The notes under the pieces are model-generated. The model saw nothing but the letters and a program-made list of their open reading frames with translations, was not told the origin of the DNA and made no database searches. Source: Leuctra nigra (Eukaryota > Arthropoda > Insecta > Plecoptera > Leuctridae). Taken from it: 64,000 nucleotides of DNA. The position numbers were made by a program, and so were the translations under genes. This document shows, one piece after another, positions 24,201 through 32,378 of this stretch. The stretch spans positions 4,278,001 through 4,342,000 of the forward strand of contig OW203771.1 of the NCBI GenBank assembly GCA_934045905.1. The letters run 5' to 3'. Numbering within the stretch: the stretch's first letter is position 1; the number at the start of each line of letters is the position of its first letter.

Positions 24201-25829
24201 CCTGCCACTCACTATATCAGGCAGACATAGTGTCCGACTGCTGTCAGAAGAAAGCGCATCGACAGAATCATCTTCAGTCTCCAACAAATCTCTTGTCAAT
24301 TCGCCTTTCCTCCAACTACCCGAATCCTGACCGATCGTTTGTTCTCGGAAAACATTTAAGACGTTGAAACCTCTTCCGTAGTCCTCGTGATCTTCCTCTC
24401 TCTTGATCTCCGACTGCTCGTCGTCGACTCCTTCCTTCTTCGCCTCCTTGAGGGCGTCCTCGTCACTGGCGGAGAGGAGCGATCGCCACAGACGCTCCAC
24501 TGACGGCGGCACAACGAGGTTGACGACCTTCACGTTGACGGAATGTCCTGGAATATCGCTCTTTAAAGCTTTCCCGTCGTCAACAATTGCACCATCTTTA
24601 TTCTCATCACCTGGTATCAAGGTATCCACTGATCTCTCGCCGGTCGTGTTAACATTACTTTCCAGAGAACCTACCTCTGACCATCTGTTGATCTGCTCGT
24701 CATCAACGACACTCACAACTTCATCTGAACACCGTTGTTGAATTTTCTTACAAGAACCCTTGATGTAGTCACTAATGCTTTCCGCCCAGCGAATCTGTTT
24801 CGAGTCTTCCCTTTTGTACATTGAACTTCGTTGTTCTAAATTGTCAAGATTGCTTGCTGAACTGTTCTTGAAAATAAAGTCACATCCTGGTAAGGAGTAT
24901 TGACTTACTCCTTCACAGTATTGACTTGCTTTAGCAATATACTTTTCCAATTGTTCTAAGGATCTTTCTGAACAACTTGACTTCAAAGTTGCTTGACTTG
25001 AACTAGAATTAGTGTGACTACTATCATGGTTATCAGAGAGTTCACTACTATGTATTGAAAGGGAAACTCCAGAACTAAATGACCTTGCAAGATCGAAAAC
25101 TGCTTGAGTAGAGCTAGTTTGACTTCTTATTCGGTTCTCGGAGAGTTCACATTGCATTGGATCTTTGAAACTGTCACACATAGACACATCAGCGAATTTC
25201 GTTGAGCTCGCAAGTTCGAAAACTGCTTGAGTAGAGCTAGTTTGACTGCTCATTCGGTTCTCGGAGAGTTCACATTGCATCGAATCTTTGAAACTGTCAC
25301 AAATGGACACATCAGCGGATTTAGTTGAGCTTGGATTGAAAACTGCTTGAGCAGAAACGAAACTAGTTTGACTACACAATCGGTTCTCAGAGAGACCACA
25401 ATCCATGGAATCACTGGATCTGTTACACAAAGATCTAAAGGTTTGCACCGGTCTCACGATATTGAAATTGCTAGAATCCTCGACTTGAGTTTCGTCTTCA
25501 TCTTCAACTGTCTCAATAAGAGGATAATCGGAAGAAACAAAATCCTCAGAGAAAATGTTATCTGTCAATATCCCTACATCTTTCAGTTTTGAAGTTTCCG
25601 TGGACGAAACTTCAATAATATTGTCGGCATCGCTGACAGCTTCTTCGCTTAAATCTTCTTGTGTTCCACAGTCAACTCCTGGTAATTCAGTTTGTCTGAT
25701 TTCTTCATTGATATCTTCTGAAAAACACTCTTCGTTTGTCTGGCAGATCGACTCGCTTGCAGATTGTTGGTTAATTTGTAATGTGGGATAGTCATTTCGA
25801 TCTCTCACAAATATTCTCTTGAGCCACAT
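3289..25829 (-). CDS. Giant six-exon gene encoding a 6453-residue repetitive, charged protein
   Basis: I join six minus-strand exons: 25829-8359, 7496-7344, 6375-5448, 4988-4595, 4246-4010 and 3467-3289 (stop TGA at 3289-3291). Junction phases run 2, 2, 0, 1, 1 and each exon is open only in the joined frame; the total is 19,362 nt, exactly 6453 codons plus stop. Acceptors include TTTCCCCAG, GTTTCTCCAG and TTATGCAG; donors include CAG/GTGAGT (4595) and GAG/GTGGGT (5448). The donors GTCAGT (8359) and GTTAGG (4010) are weak. The start ATG at 25829 has A at -3. I do not recognise a conserved domain. The protein is highly charged, Arg/Lys/Ser-rich and probably disordered, with several internal repeat blocks. 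If the first donor were unused, exon 1 would end in SVTVV, a possible PDZ ligand. An upstream noncoding exon is possible. Function unknown. Confidence 0.7.
5160..5319. mobile_element. Short MITE-like inverted-repeat element in giant-gene intron 3
   Basis: GGCCGGTATAACCAAAGTTAA at the left matches, inverted, the right end around TTTAACTTTGGTTTTCCGGG. The ends are imperfect and no clear target duplication was found. Confidence 0.4.
5448..6375 (-). CDS. Exon 3 of the giant gene
   Basis: This exon carries 309 codons in the joined frame. Near its start are three tandem ~18-residue units of the type DDDAAPTPDQRRPEHSD (about 6150-6310), a 54-bp repeat. Further on are two very basic clusters (KRRRRRK and RRRRRREK) alternating with acidic stretches, then VVYRCYPGRS. 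A similar box, IVYRVYPRSRSR, opens exon 4, so the two exons may descend from a repeated unit. Acceptor GTTTCTCCAG at 6376 and donor GTGGGT at 5447 are good matches to consensus. Confidence 0.7.
6458..6712. mobile_element. Fold-back MITE with ~60-bp inverted arms in giant-gene intron 2
   Basis: The outer ends GCGATTGTATAAC and GTTATACAATCGC are exact inverted repeats. The arms continue through AGCCGAGATAATGGAT and TACT..CATCAATT segments with few mismatches, leaving a loop of about 130 bp. The element sits 83 bp downstream of the exon-3 acceptor in plus coordinates, i.e. within the intron. Confidence 0.7.
6857..7229. mobile_element. Inverted-repeat element with G-rich interior in giant-gene intron 2
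   Basis: Left end CATGGGCGTCCGCAAGG pairs with the inverted right end CATAGGCGTCCACAGGG. The interior contains CCCTGCGGGGC-like and GGGGGACGCCCTCCCC segments and a 17-G run (7185-7201). Related CCCTGCGGG pieces occur at 35885-35985. No coding capacity. Confidence 0.55.
7905..7968 (+). ncRNA. Hammerhead-ribozyme-like motif, probably a retroelement relic
   Basis: The core CTGAAGA (7912-7918, matching CUGANGA) is followed by a perfect six-pair stem II (GCCTGC 7920-7925 with GCAGGC 7931-7936), then GAAA (7937-7940), a six-pair stem III (TATTGA 7941-7946 with TCAATA 7952-7957), and a stem I formed by CAAACT (7905-7910) and AGTTTG (7963-7968). The U16.1-H17 cleavage junction is not canonical: five nucleotides AATAA separate stem III from stem I. 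It may therefore be inactive. Such motifs are known in Penelope-like and other retroelements. It lies in giant-gene intron 1, on the strand opposite to that gene. Confidence 0.45.
8359..25829 (-). CDS. Main 17.5-kb exon of the giant gene
   Basis: A single uninterrupted frame of 5823 codons starts MWLKRIFVRDRNDYP. Order of recognisable blocks by residue: three ~42-residue Ser-rich repeats (about 137-255) carrying CELSENR; two RYQT[ML][FY]RKPT boxes (about 553 and 593); five S-x-C-S-C motifs followed by acidic runs (about 947-1170); Lys/Arg-rich stretches; a His/Lys-rich run (about 2167-2197); the G-x-T-R repeat superfamily (about 3090-4640) including two homogenised arrays; five [PT]-I-V-C-D-T-like boxes (about 4880-5120); an Asn/Ser/Thr/Lys run (about 5200). 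An uninterrupted 17-kb exon in repetitive DNA implies selection to keep the frame. No signal peptide or membrane segment was seen, so an intracellular protein is likely. Confidence 0.85.
12020..13995 (-). repeat. 81-bp in-frame array: 23 copies of a 27-residue unit
   Basis: The unit core is PYTEVSIESLGGTRKKHHR with a charged linker. I count 23 copies with the core [ES][SL]LGGTRK, period 81 bp, and several diverged relatives at 14000-14420 (LGDTRHK, LGHTRNK, LGTTRRQ). Units alternate between E-E-I-S and T-E-V-S subtypes in blocks, showing regional homogenisation. Confidence 0.9.
15020..16560 (-). repeat. 75-bp in-frame array: ~13 near-identical 25-residue units plus diverged flanks
   Basis: The unit reads VGVTRRPNSPRGSVEPVC followed by TRPSKQT. 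Period is exactly 75 bp (for example 15585 to 15660). About 13 copies are nearly identical at the DNA level, with diverged members on both sides (MGITRKP, LGATRRA, VGITRKA). Because the period is a multiple of three, other frames are open too. Each unit carries one Cys. Confidence 0.9.
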
Positions 25830-25989
25830 GGTACGTTTTTAAAGCTGCCTTTTTGACAGGTAGGATTTGCAATTGATTGCTCAAAGAGTCAAGTTGCAAA
25901 ATACATTCGCTTCTTTGGAGGTGAATGCATTTCTTATGACATAGATTATGTCACACATAATGTAGTGGATAAATAATGATGTTGACTAA

Positions 25990-26290
25990 CCTCGAAATGC
26001 CGATTTCTTTGTCAACCAACGATTTGAGTCAGCGCTTTCCCTTGCGGTTTGGACATCGCTGGCCACATTTGAAATTAATCACGCAAAATTTTAAACGAAA
26101 CAATATTATTGGTTATCATTTGAACAGTTAAAAGCACATCAAATTTAGTACATAACAAAATGTCATGTAATTGGCAAGTGACAGCCGACGATGCTCTCAA
26201 TTTTTGTCGCGGCCATCTGGATTTGAATTTTAGTAGACAGTGATGCAAGTTTATCAAGGTCCTCAGAAAGTGTTCTAAAATTCGTATCAA
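25990..26290. other. Intergenic DNA upstream of the giant gene
   Basis: This segment would contain the giant gene promoter or an upstream noncoding exon on the minus strand. I recognise no TATA box, clear initiator or repeat. Confidence 0.25.
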
Positions 26291-26468
26291 AAGTCGTTCG
26301 TTTTTTCTATGTTTGTACTACCTACAGACCGAGACACCGTCAGTTGTTCTGCTAGGCCGAGAAAGACAACATTGCAAGGTGAGCGTGCAATGAAGTCTTT
26401 CTCGGCCTAGCAGAACAACTGACTGTGGCTACATCTGGTGAGAGTTCATACAGTAAAAAAACAGACTG
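26291..26468. mobile_element. Fold-back MITE, copy 1
   Basis: The inner arms GTTGTTCTGCTAGGCCGAGA and its inverse are nearly perfect over about 45 bp around a short loop containing GCAAGGTGAGCG. The same element occurs at 47758-47932, where its ends and TA target duplication are clear. The outer ends of this copy are more degenerate. Confidence 0.65.
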
Positions 26469-26620
26469 TAGTTGCACATACCTACACAATGTAGGTATGT
26501 GCAACTATAAGTGTGCAACTATAGTATAACTATAAGCAACTATATGACTTATAAAATCCTATACCTATAAAATCTATATTTTGTATAAAAATTATCCTGT
26601 TCAATTAGTGGTCTAGCTAA

Positions 26621-26716
26621 GGTCGGTGACAGGCAAAGATGAACCCGCGCTAGCATATGGGCCGGCCTATACCTATAGCAATGCTAAACAGGGTTCATCT
26701 TTGCCTGTCACCGACC
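26621..26716. repeat. Perfect 26-bp inverted repeat with 44-bp loop
   Basis: The arms 26621-26646 and 26691-26716 (outer bases GGTCGGTGACAGGCAAAG) are exact reverse complements. It is either a very short recent MITE or a cruciform-forming palindrome. A second small palindrome around ACATACCTACACAATGTAGG lies at about 26472-26507. Confidence 0.8.
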
Positions 26717-27033
26717 ATATACTCACATTTTTCAACACGTATTTGTTTAATAAACATTAAACTGTATCTGAAAATGTTGTAATATGTTAATACAGAAGTG
26801 TTTGAAAGTTCATTTGAATTTTATTGAACGATCTCTGGTATTACAATTTTGAAGTTTTCAACTTATTTCTTCAAAGACAATGCTCAACCAACCAAGTTCA
26901 TATACAGTTTCATATACATAATATACAGTTTGACATACATCAAACATCTCAAAAGATGGAACCATGCTTTGTGGATTCCCTTCAACGTTCCATATAGGTA
27001 GGTATCTAATTAATGAGTGCTCCTAAGATTGTG

Positions 27034-27130
27034 CTTATCAGTGCTTTGGGTTGCGTGTGATAAGAATCAGCTGTTATCTCTCGTATGGAGTTCTACTCAG
27101 CGCTCGGTTGAGTTCTGATCAACCATCAAC
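27034..27130 (+). promoter_or_regulatory. Putative promoter of MGST gene 1 with three GATA motifs
   Basis: Within 100 bp of the ATG lie CTTATCA (27034-27040), GTGATAAGA (27057-27065) and GTTATCTC (27073-27080), all GATA-factor core sites. No TATA box is evident. GATA factors drive gut and fat-body genes in insects; the regulatory role here is inferred. Confidence 0.4.
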
Positions 27131-30100
27131 ATGAGTCTGTCACTTCTTCTGTCTCCAGACAATCCCGTGTTCAACGCCTATGTGTTGTGCTCGGGCGTGT
27201 TGGTGCTCAAGACATTCAGTCTGACAGTTCTCACCGGACATCACAGGTTCACCAGGAGGGTGAGTACGACATCACAGGTTCACCAGGAGAGTGAGTACAT
27301 TGCAACCGGACATCACAGGTTCACCAGGAGGGTGAGTACATTGCAACCGGACATCACAGGTTCACCAGGAGGGTGAGTACATTGCAACCGGACATCACAG
27401 GTTCACCAGGAGGGCGAGTAATTGCAACCGGACATCACAGGTTCACCAGGAGGGTGAGTACGACATCACAGGTTCACCAGGAGGGTGAGTACGACATCAC
27501 AGGTTCACCAGGAGGGTGAGTACATTGCACCGGACATCATAGATCCACCAGGAGGGTGAGTACGTTGCAACCGGACATCACAGGTTCACCAGGAGGGTGA
27601 GTACATTGCAACCGGACATCACAGGTTCACCAGGAGGGTGAGTACGACATCACAGGTTCACCAGGAGGGTGAGTACGACATCACAGGTTCACCAGGAGGT
27701 TGAGTACATTGCAACCGGACATCACAGGATCACCAGGAGGTTGCGTACGACATCACAGGTTCACCAGGAGGATGAGTACATTGCACCGGGCATCATAGAT
27801 CCACCAGGAGGGTGAGTACATTGCAACCGGACATCACAGGTTCACCAGGAGGGTGAGTACGGCATCACAGGTTCACCAGGAGGGTGAGTACGACATCACA
27901 GGTTCACCAGGAGGGTGAGTACATTGCAACCGGACATCACAGGTTCACCAGGAGGGTGAGTACGGCATCACACGTTCACCAGGAGGGTGAGTACGACATT
28001 ACAGGTTCACCAGGTGGGTGAGTACATTGCAACCGGGCATCACAGGTTCACCAGGAGGGTGAGTACGACATTACAGGTTCACCAGGTGGGTGAGTACATT
28101 GCAACCGGGCATCACAGGTTCACCAGGAGGGTGAGTACGACATTACAGGTTCACCAGGTGGGTGAGTACGACATTACAGGTTCACCAGGTGGGTGAGTAC
28201 ATTGCAACCGGGCATCACAGGTTCACCAGGAGGGTGAGTACATTGCAACCGGACATCACAGGTTCACCGGGAGGGTGAGTACGGCATCACAGGTTCACCA
28301 GGAGGGTGAGTACGACATTACAGGTTCACCAGGTGGGTGAGTACATTGCCACCGGACATCACAGGTTCACCAGGAGGGTGAGTACATTGCAACCGGACAT
28401 CACAGGTTCACCAGGAGGGTGAGTACGGCATCACAGGTTCACCAGGAGGGTGAGTACGACATTACAGGTTCACCAGGTGGGTGAGTACATTGCCACCGGA
28501 CATCACAGGTTCACCAGGAGGGTGAGTACGTTGCAACCGGACATCACAGGTTCACCAGGAGGGTGAGTACATTGCAACCGGACATCACAGGTTCACCAGG
28601 AGGGTGAGTAGTAGCAACAACTGTTTTTTTTTCTGGCGAAGACTTCCTATATGGGAGAAAACCTTCATTTTTTGAGTTGATGGTTGATAAATAAACTTTT
28701 AATTGTTTTTCATAAATACCTACCTCAAAGTCTTCAGTATAGAAGTGATTAAGACAAATTTAAAATGGTGTTAAGGAAATTTCTTATGGAAAAATGAGAT
28801 GTGGTTTTGTTGAATATTGTAATGAATGTTAATGTTATTTTGTGTTATTTTTTGTGTTATTTTATTTACAATATAGAAAATGACACTTTGTATTTGTTTG
28901 CAGAAATTCGCTAATCCTGAGGACACAAAGCTGTCCACGGGCTCTAAGGTGACCTTCGATGACCCGGTCATTGAGCGTGTCCGGAGGTAAATACTTCGTC
29001 TCACAATAGTGCTGGTAGAATTTAGAATTAATTCAAAATCTAAACAACGAATTTGGCCGTTATGCAGCTTTTATTAATTCATTTAATTATTAAAATAGAT
29101 ATATTTTAATATATTTTTTATTTCGTTTAAAATAAATAAAAAATAATGAACATATTCGATTTCATAAATCTATTCATCAATTACTCTTGACCTATTTTAA
29201 ATAATTTTATAAATTATCGTTATGAGGTAAGGACGATATTAATAGCTTATCTTGTTTTTACAGTGAGATTAGGAAAGCCCAAGTTTTTACACTACTGATT
29301 ATGTTACATTTGATTAGAAGATTTAAATTAGTTTTATTTTGTATGCACGATTCACTTAAAGTTAAAATGTATCCAGATGATGAATTAAACGCGAAGAAAA
29401 CACTAAGTGAACGCGTTGAAGCGAGCCTTTGAATGCATGGAAATAGTAAATAGTTTCATAAATCATTTCTCTGTGAAACCAAGATAGTGATCTGGCTAGA
29501 AACCAATGAGTAACTGGAATGTAATGATTTTGCCAAATTTACCAGATCCATTACTTCGTTTGACAATGAGAAAGAAATTACTCACTTAAAAGACATATTC
29601 GAGTCATAAAGGCACATTACAAATAGCAACGTAGACTTAAATATGCAGTCAAAACCTTAATTTAATGTTTGGACTCTTCAAACATTATTTTTTTCTTTGA
29701 AAAATAAAGTCAACCAAAGACTTCCACTCTCTGGTATTCGTGACTGCTATAGCTGCAGCACTGAATGCTTTCGCCGATGTCGGAGGCTGCACATCATTAC
29801 CAGAATCTGCCTTTATACAGACATATATTATTCGTTTTCTTTAAGAAGACTGAGTTGTGAGCGTGGCCTTGAAGAGTTTTTTAATCGATTTGAATCAATA
29901 TCTTTTAAAAATTTAATTGCTAATGCAATTACGCTTTGTACGAGAATTCAGAACTGTTCAATGAATATAATTTCATAGTTTGTAATGTACTATTAGCTTT
30001 ATTTCGTCCTACAGACGTTTAGTGCCATATTTTTACTAATTTTCAGGCACAATAAACGTCTGTAGGACAAAATAAAAATTATAAGCCATTCCAAGCTATG

Positions 30101-30459
30101 AAATTATTTTTATTAAACTCTTCTGAAGACTCGTACAAAGCCTTATTAAAAAATATTGATACAAATCTACTAAAAATTCTTCAAGTTCAAACTCACTACT
30201 ACTGTCTTGTTGCAGAGCCCATCGGAATGACCTTGAGAACATCCCCCTGTTCTTCGCCGCCGGCTTCCTGTACGTGTTGACCGACCCCCAGCCCTGCGTG
30301 GCCGTCAACCTCTTCCGCGCCTACACCGCCGCCCGTGTCCTCCACACTCTCGACTACGCCGTCGTCGGCGTCCCCCAGCCCTTCCGCATGCTCACGTTCA
30401 ACGTCGGTCTCGCCGCCACCCTCTACATGGCCGTCAGGGTCGTCATGCACTTCAAATAG
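27131..30459 (+). CDS. MGST1: Microsomal glutathione S-transferase 1-like, gene 1
   Basis: Exons 27131-27259, 28904-28986 and 30216-30459 (phases 0 and 2) give 151 residues, the normal length for MGST1. The MAPEG-family membrane enzyme conjugates glutathione to electrophiles and reduces lipid hydroperoxides in endoplasmic-reticulum and outer mitochondrial membranes. Exon 1 encodes the first membrane helix (about residues 10-33). Exon 2 holds KFANPED and ERVRR. Exon 3 continues AHRNDLENI, the family signature whose Arg, His, Asn and Glu residues contact glutathione, then three further helices and VVMHFK. Acceptors are TTTGTTTGCAG and TTGTTGCAG. It is the most diverged of the three tandem paralogues. 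Intron 1 begins with 38 repeats of the donor region, and a fold-back MITE ends next to the exon-3 acceptor. Confidence 0.92.
27231..28610 (+). repeat. 31/41-bp minisatellite of 38 units carrying the exon-1 splice donor
   Basis: The first unit is coding: GACATCACAGG TTCACCAGGAGG is the end of exon 1 (residues GHHRFTRR) followed by GTGAGTAC. The unit is then repeated, in a 31-bp form (GTGAGTAC joined to GACATC) or a 41-bp form with ATTGCAACCG inserted. I count 38 donor positions, of which 34 keep intact GTGAGT; exceptions read GCGAGT, GTTGAG, GTTGCG and GATGAG. Longer blocks of several units recur, so higher-order duplication has occurred. The last donor is at about 28603. Confidence 0.9.
29852..30202. 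mobile_element. Fold-back MITE (family also at 53140-53502) in MGST gene 1 intron 2
   Basis: The left end GAGTTGTGAGCGTGGCCTTGA matches the inverted right end ending AAACTCACTACT. The inner arms TCCTACAGACGTTTAGTGCC and its inverse flank a short loop near 30035. The right end lies only about 13 nt upstream of the exon-3 acceptor AG (30214-30215), so element sequence probably supplies the branch-point region. Confidence 0.7.
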
Positions 30460-30469
30460 ATCAACCTCG

Positions 30470-31110
30470 CGGGGAGCGAGAATTTTTCTGGCAAATACTA
30501 CGTAAATGGGACGTAAATTGACTCTGACAAAAACTCTAATAACTTACTTATTTATACAATTAGAACTCTCATATAGAATATAAGTGTAGTATACATACTG
30601 TGTCCTGACATCTATTACATCAGTAAAATGAAGGATATAATAACAATGCTCTATTTCGATTAAAGAATCGAACATTTTGTTACTCTAAAGGGTTTTCAGG
30701 ACCCCAATTTCATCCTAGAACTATTGTGAATGACATTTGAAAACATATCTAGTTGGATCAACCATTTATTTCACTTAAAAAATGTTAAAACTGGAATTTT
30801 ATAAAAATAATTTGTTCTCACATTTACGAAGTATTTGTTAGAAGAATATTCGCAAACGGCGAAAGAAAGCGAGTATTTTCATTTTATGAATTGTCAAATA
30901 ATCTATTTTCAACGAATTCTGAAAACTTTATTGGAAATATTGGAAATTGTATTGTAATGCATTGTACTCTTTGTATTATACCATTCAAGAAATAATATTT
31001 ATATAGTACCACGTTATGTTTTACAACTATTGTTTGCAACTGATTCTAACTATTCTTTGTTAATACTTTTTATGTTTTGACCTTGGATTACATAATTGAA
31101 TTTCAGAATG
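30470..31110 (+). other. 3' untranslated and flanking DNA of MGST gene 1
   Basis: AT-rich, no coding feature. A variant polyadenylation signal ATTAAA is near 30658, and AATAAA occurs at 31178-31183 inside the downstream MITE. The actual 3' end cannot be fixed from sequence. Confidence 0.35.
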
Positions 31111-31112
31111 TA

Positions 31113-31305
31113 CACTCAAACCAATAAAAAATGGTTCTCGAAAAGAAAAGGATTGGCTGCTGGTCAGGTTCCTTGACAATAAATAATCCTTGTTGTTATC
31201 ATTGAAATAAGAGCTCACCTACTAGCGGTAGATGATGCGTATGCCATCTATCTTTATTCAGACAATCCGTTTATTTTTGAGTACCGATTTTTATTGGTTT
31301 GAGTG
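31113..31305. mobile_element. 193-bp MITE with ~19-bp perfect inverted ends and TA duplication
   Basis: The ends CACTCAAACCAATAAAAA and TTTTTATTGGTTTGAGTG are exact inverted repeats flanked by TA at 31111-31112 and 31306-31307. This fits a Tc1/mariner-type nonautonomous element. Confidence 0.8.
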
Positions 31306-31498
31306 TACCTATGGTTTGGGCTGTAAGTTTGTTATTTTAGTTTTCACTTTCTTTTTTCAAATATGCTACAATCTAAATTAATTATATCATAACAAAATTA
31401 TTGTACCAATACGATTGTAATAATAATGCATTTTATATCTTAAAAATAATTTATTTCATGAAATTTAGTTTTAGGGGCATGATATGTTTTATTTCTAG

Positions 31499-31740
31499 TG
31501 GTGTTTGACGTCGAATGTTCTTCAGCCAGGTTACTGTGATTGATTGATGTTAGAGAGATAATGATAATGAAAACTAGATAAGGATGACAGGTGTGTAGGA
31601 GGCAGTCGTGGCCTATTGGTAAGGAACCCTCCCATCATTTACCTCTGAAACCAGGAATACACACGGGAACGCGAGACATCCGGGGTGTAAGTCCAGAGTG
31701 TTCCTGATTGGGGCGCGTGGTTTGTAATTTCACATTCCAC
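31499..31740 (-). mobile_element. Degenerate SINE copy
   Basis: GTGTAGGAGGCAGTCGTGG followed by CCTATTGGTAAGGAACC corresponds to the body of the SINE at 48015-48285, and the TTTGACGTCGAATG segment corresponds to its tail. The tRNA-like promoter boxes are eroded. Confidence 0.5.
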
Positions 31741-32300
31741 GTTTGTTTTAAAAGATAATTCAATTTGTTTCACTTATTTCGTCGCGAAATGACATGCATT
31801 ATTTGAACTAGTTGAACGAGTAATAAGTGCAAATTATGAATAAGATTATATCTCACTGTTGATGCAATCAATATTTTCACTAAATATGTCTCCATAATCA
31901 CGAAAATATGCTTTCTGAAGAGTCCGTATAAGAGTATGAGTTTAAATCACATTTGATTGAACATTGACATTTGTACATTTGGCGTTTGTATCACTAAACA
32001 ATATTAGAAATAAAATAGCATAATATCAGGAATACAACTTAAAAACTAGGAAGGCTTGCAATTAGGTTGCCTAGGTTCGATAACGTGATACACGTTCTTG
32101 GGTTTCGTGGTTTTCCGCACTCGAAAAGCAAAATGATTCGGTCCTTCGCACGATCTATTATTATATAACCATACCCTAATCATCATCATAATTGAACCAA
32201 TGGCCTTGATGCGGAACAACGCTTCGCCGACTTAAACAAAACATAAAGAACTTGCTTCTCCGACACAAGATCTCGGGAGTGATCTACAAAGATTCACGAT

Positions 32301-32378
32301 GCCTCAAGGTCGCTCCATTATCGCCGATGACGTCACCTATTGAGGAGCTCGTCAGCTGACTGACTGCGAGAGATAAGC
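32301..32378 (+). promoter_or_regulatory. Conserved promoter-proximal block of MGST gene 2
   Basis: A 78-bp block identical in length to 40474-40551 lies directly upstream of the first 174-bp unit. It holds TCAAGGTCG (nuclear-receptor half-site-like), TGACGTCA (a full palindromic CRE, 32328-32335), CAGCTGACTGAC, and AGATAAG (GATA site, 32371-32377). No TATA box is seen. Only this copy exists; the block is not repeated within the array, so transcription most likely starts here and reads through all exon-1 copies. Confidence 0.5.
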
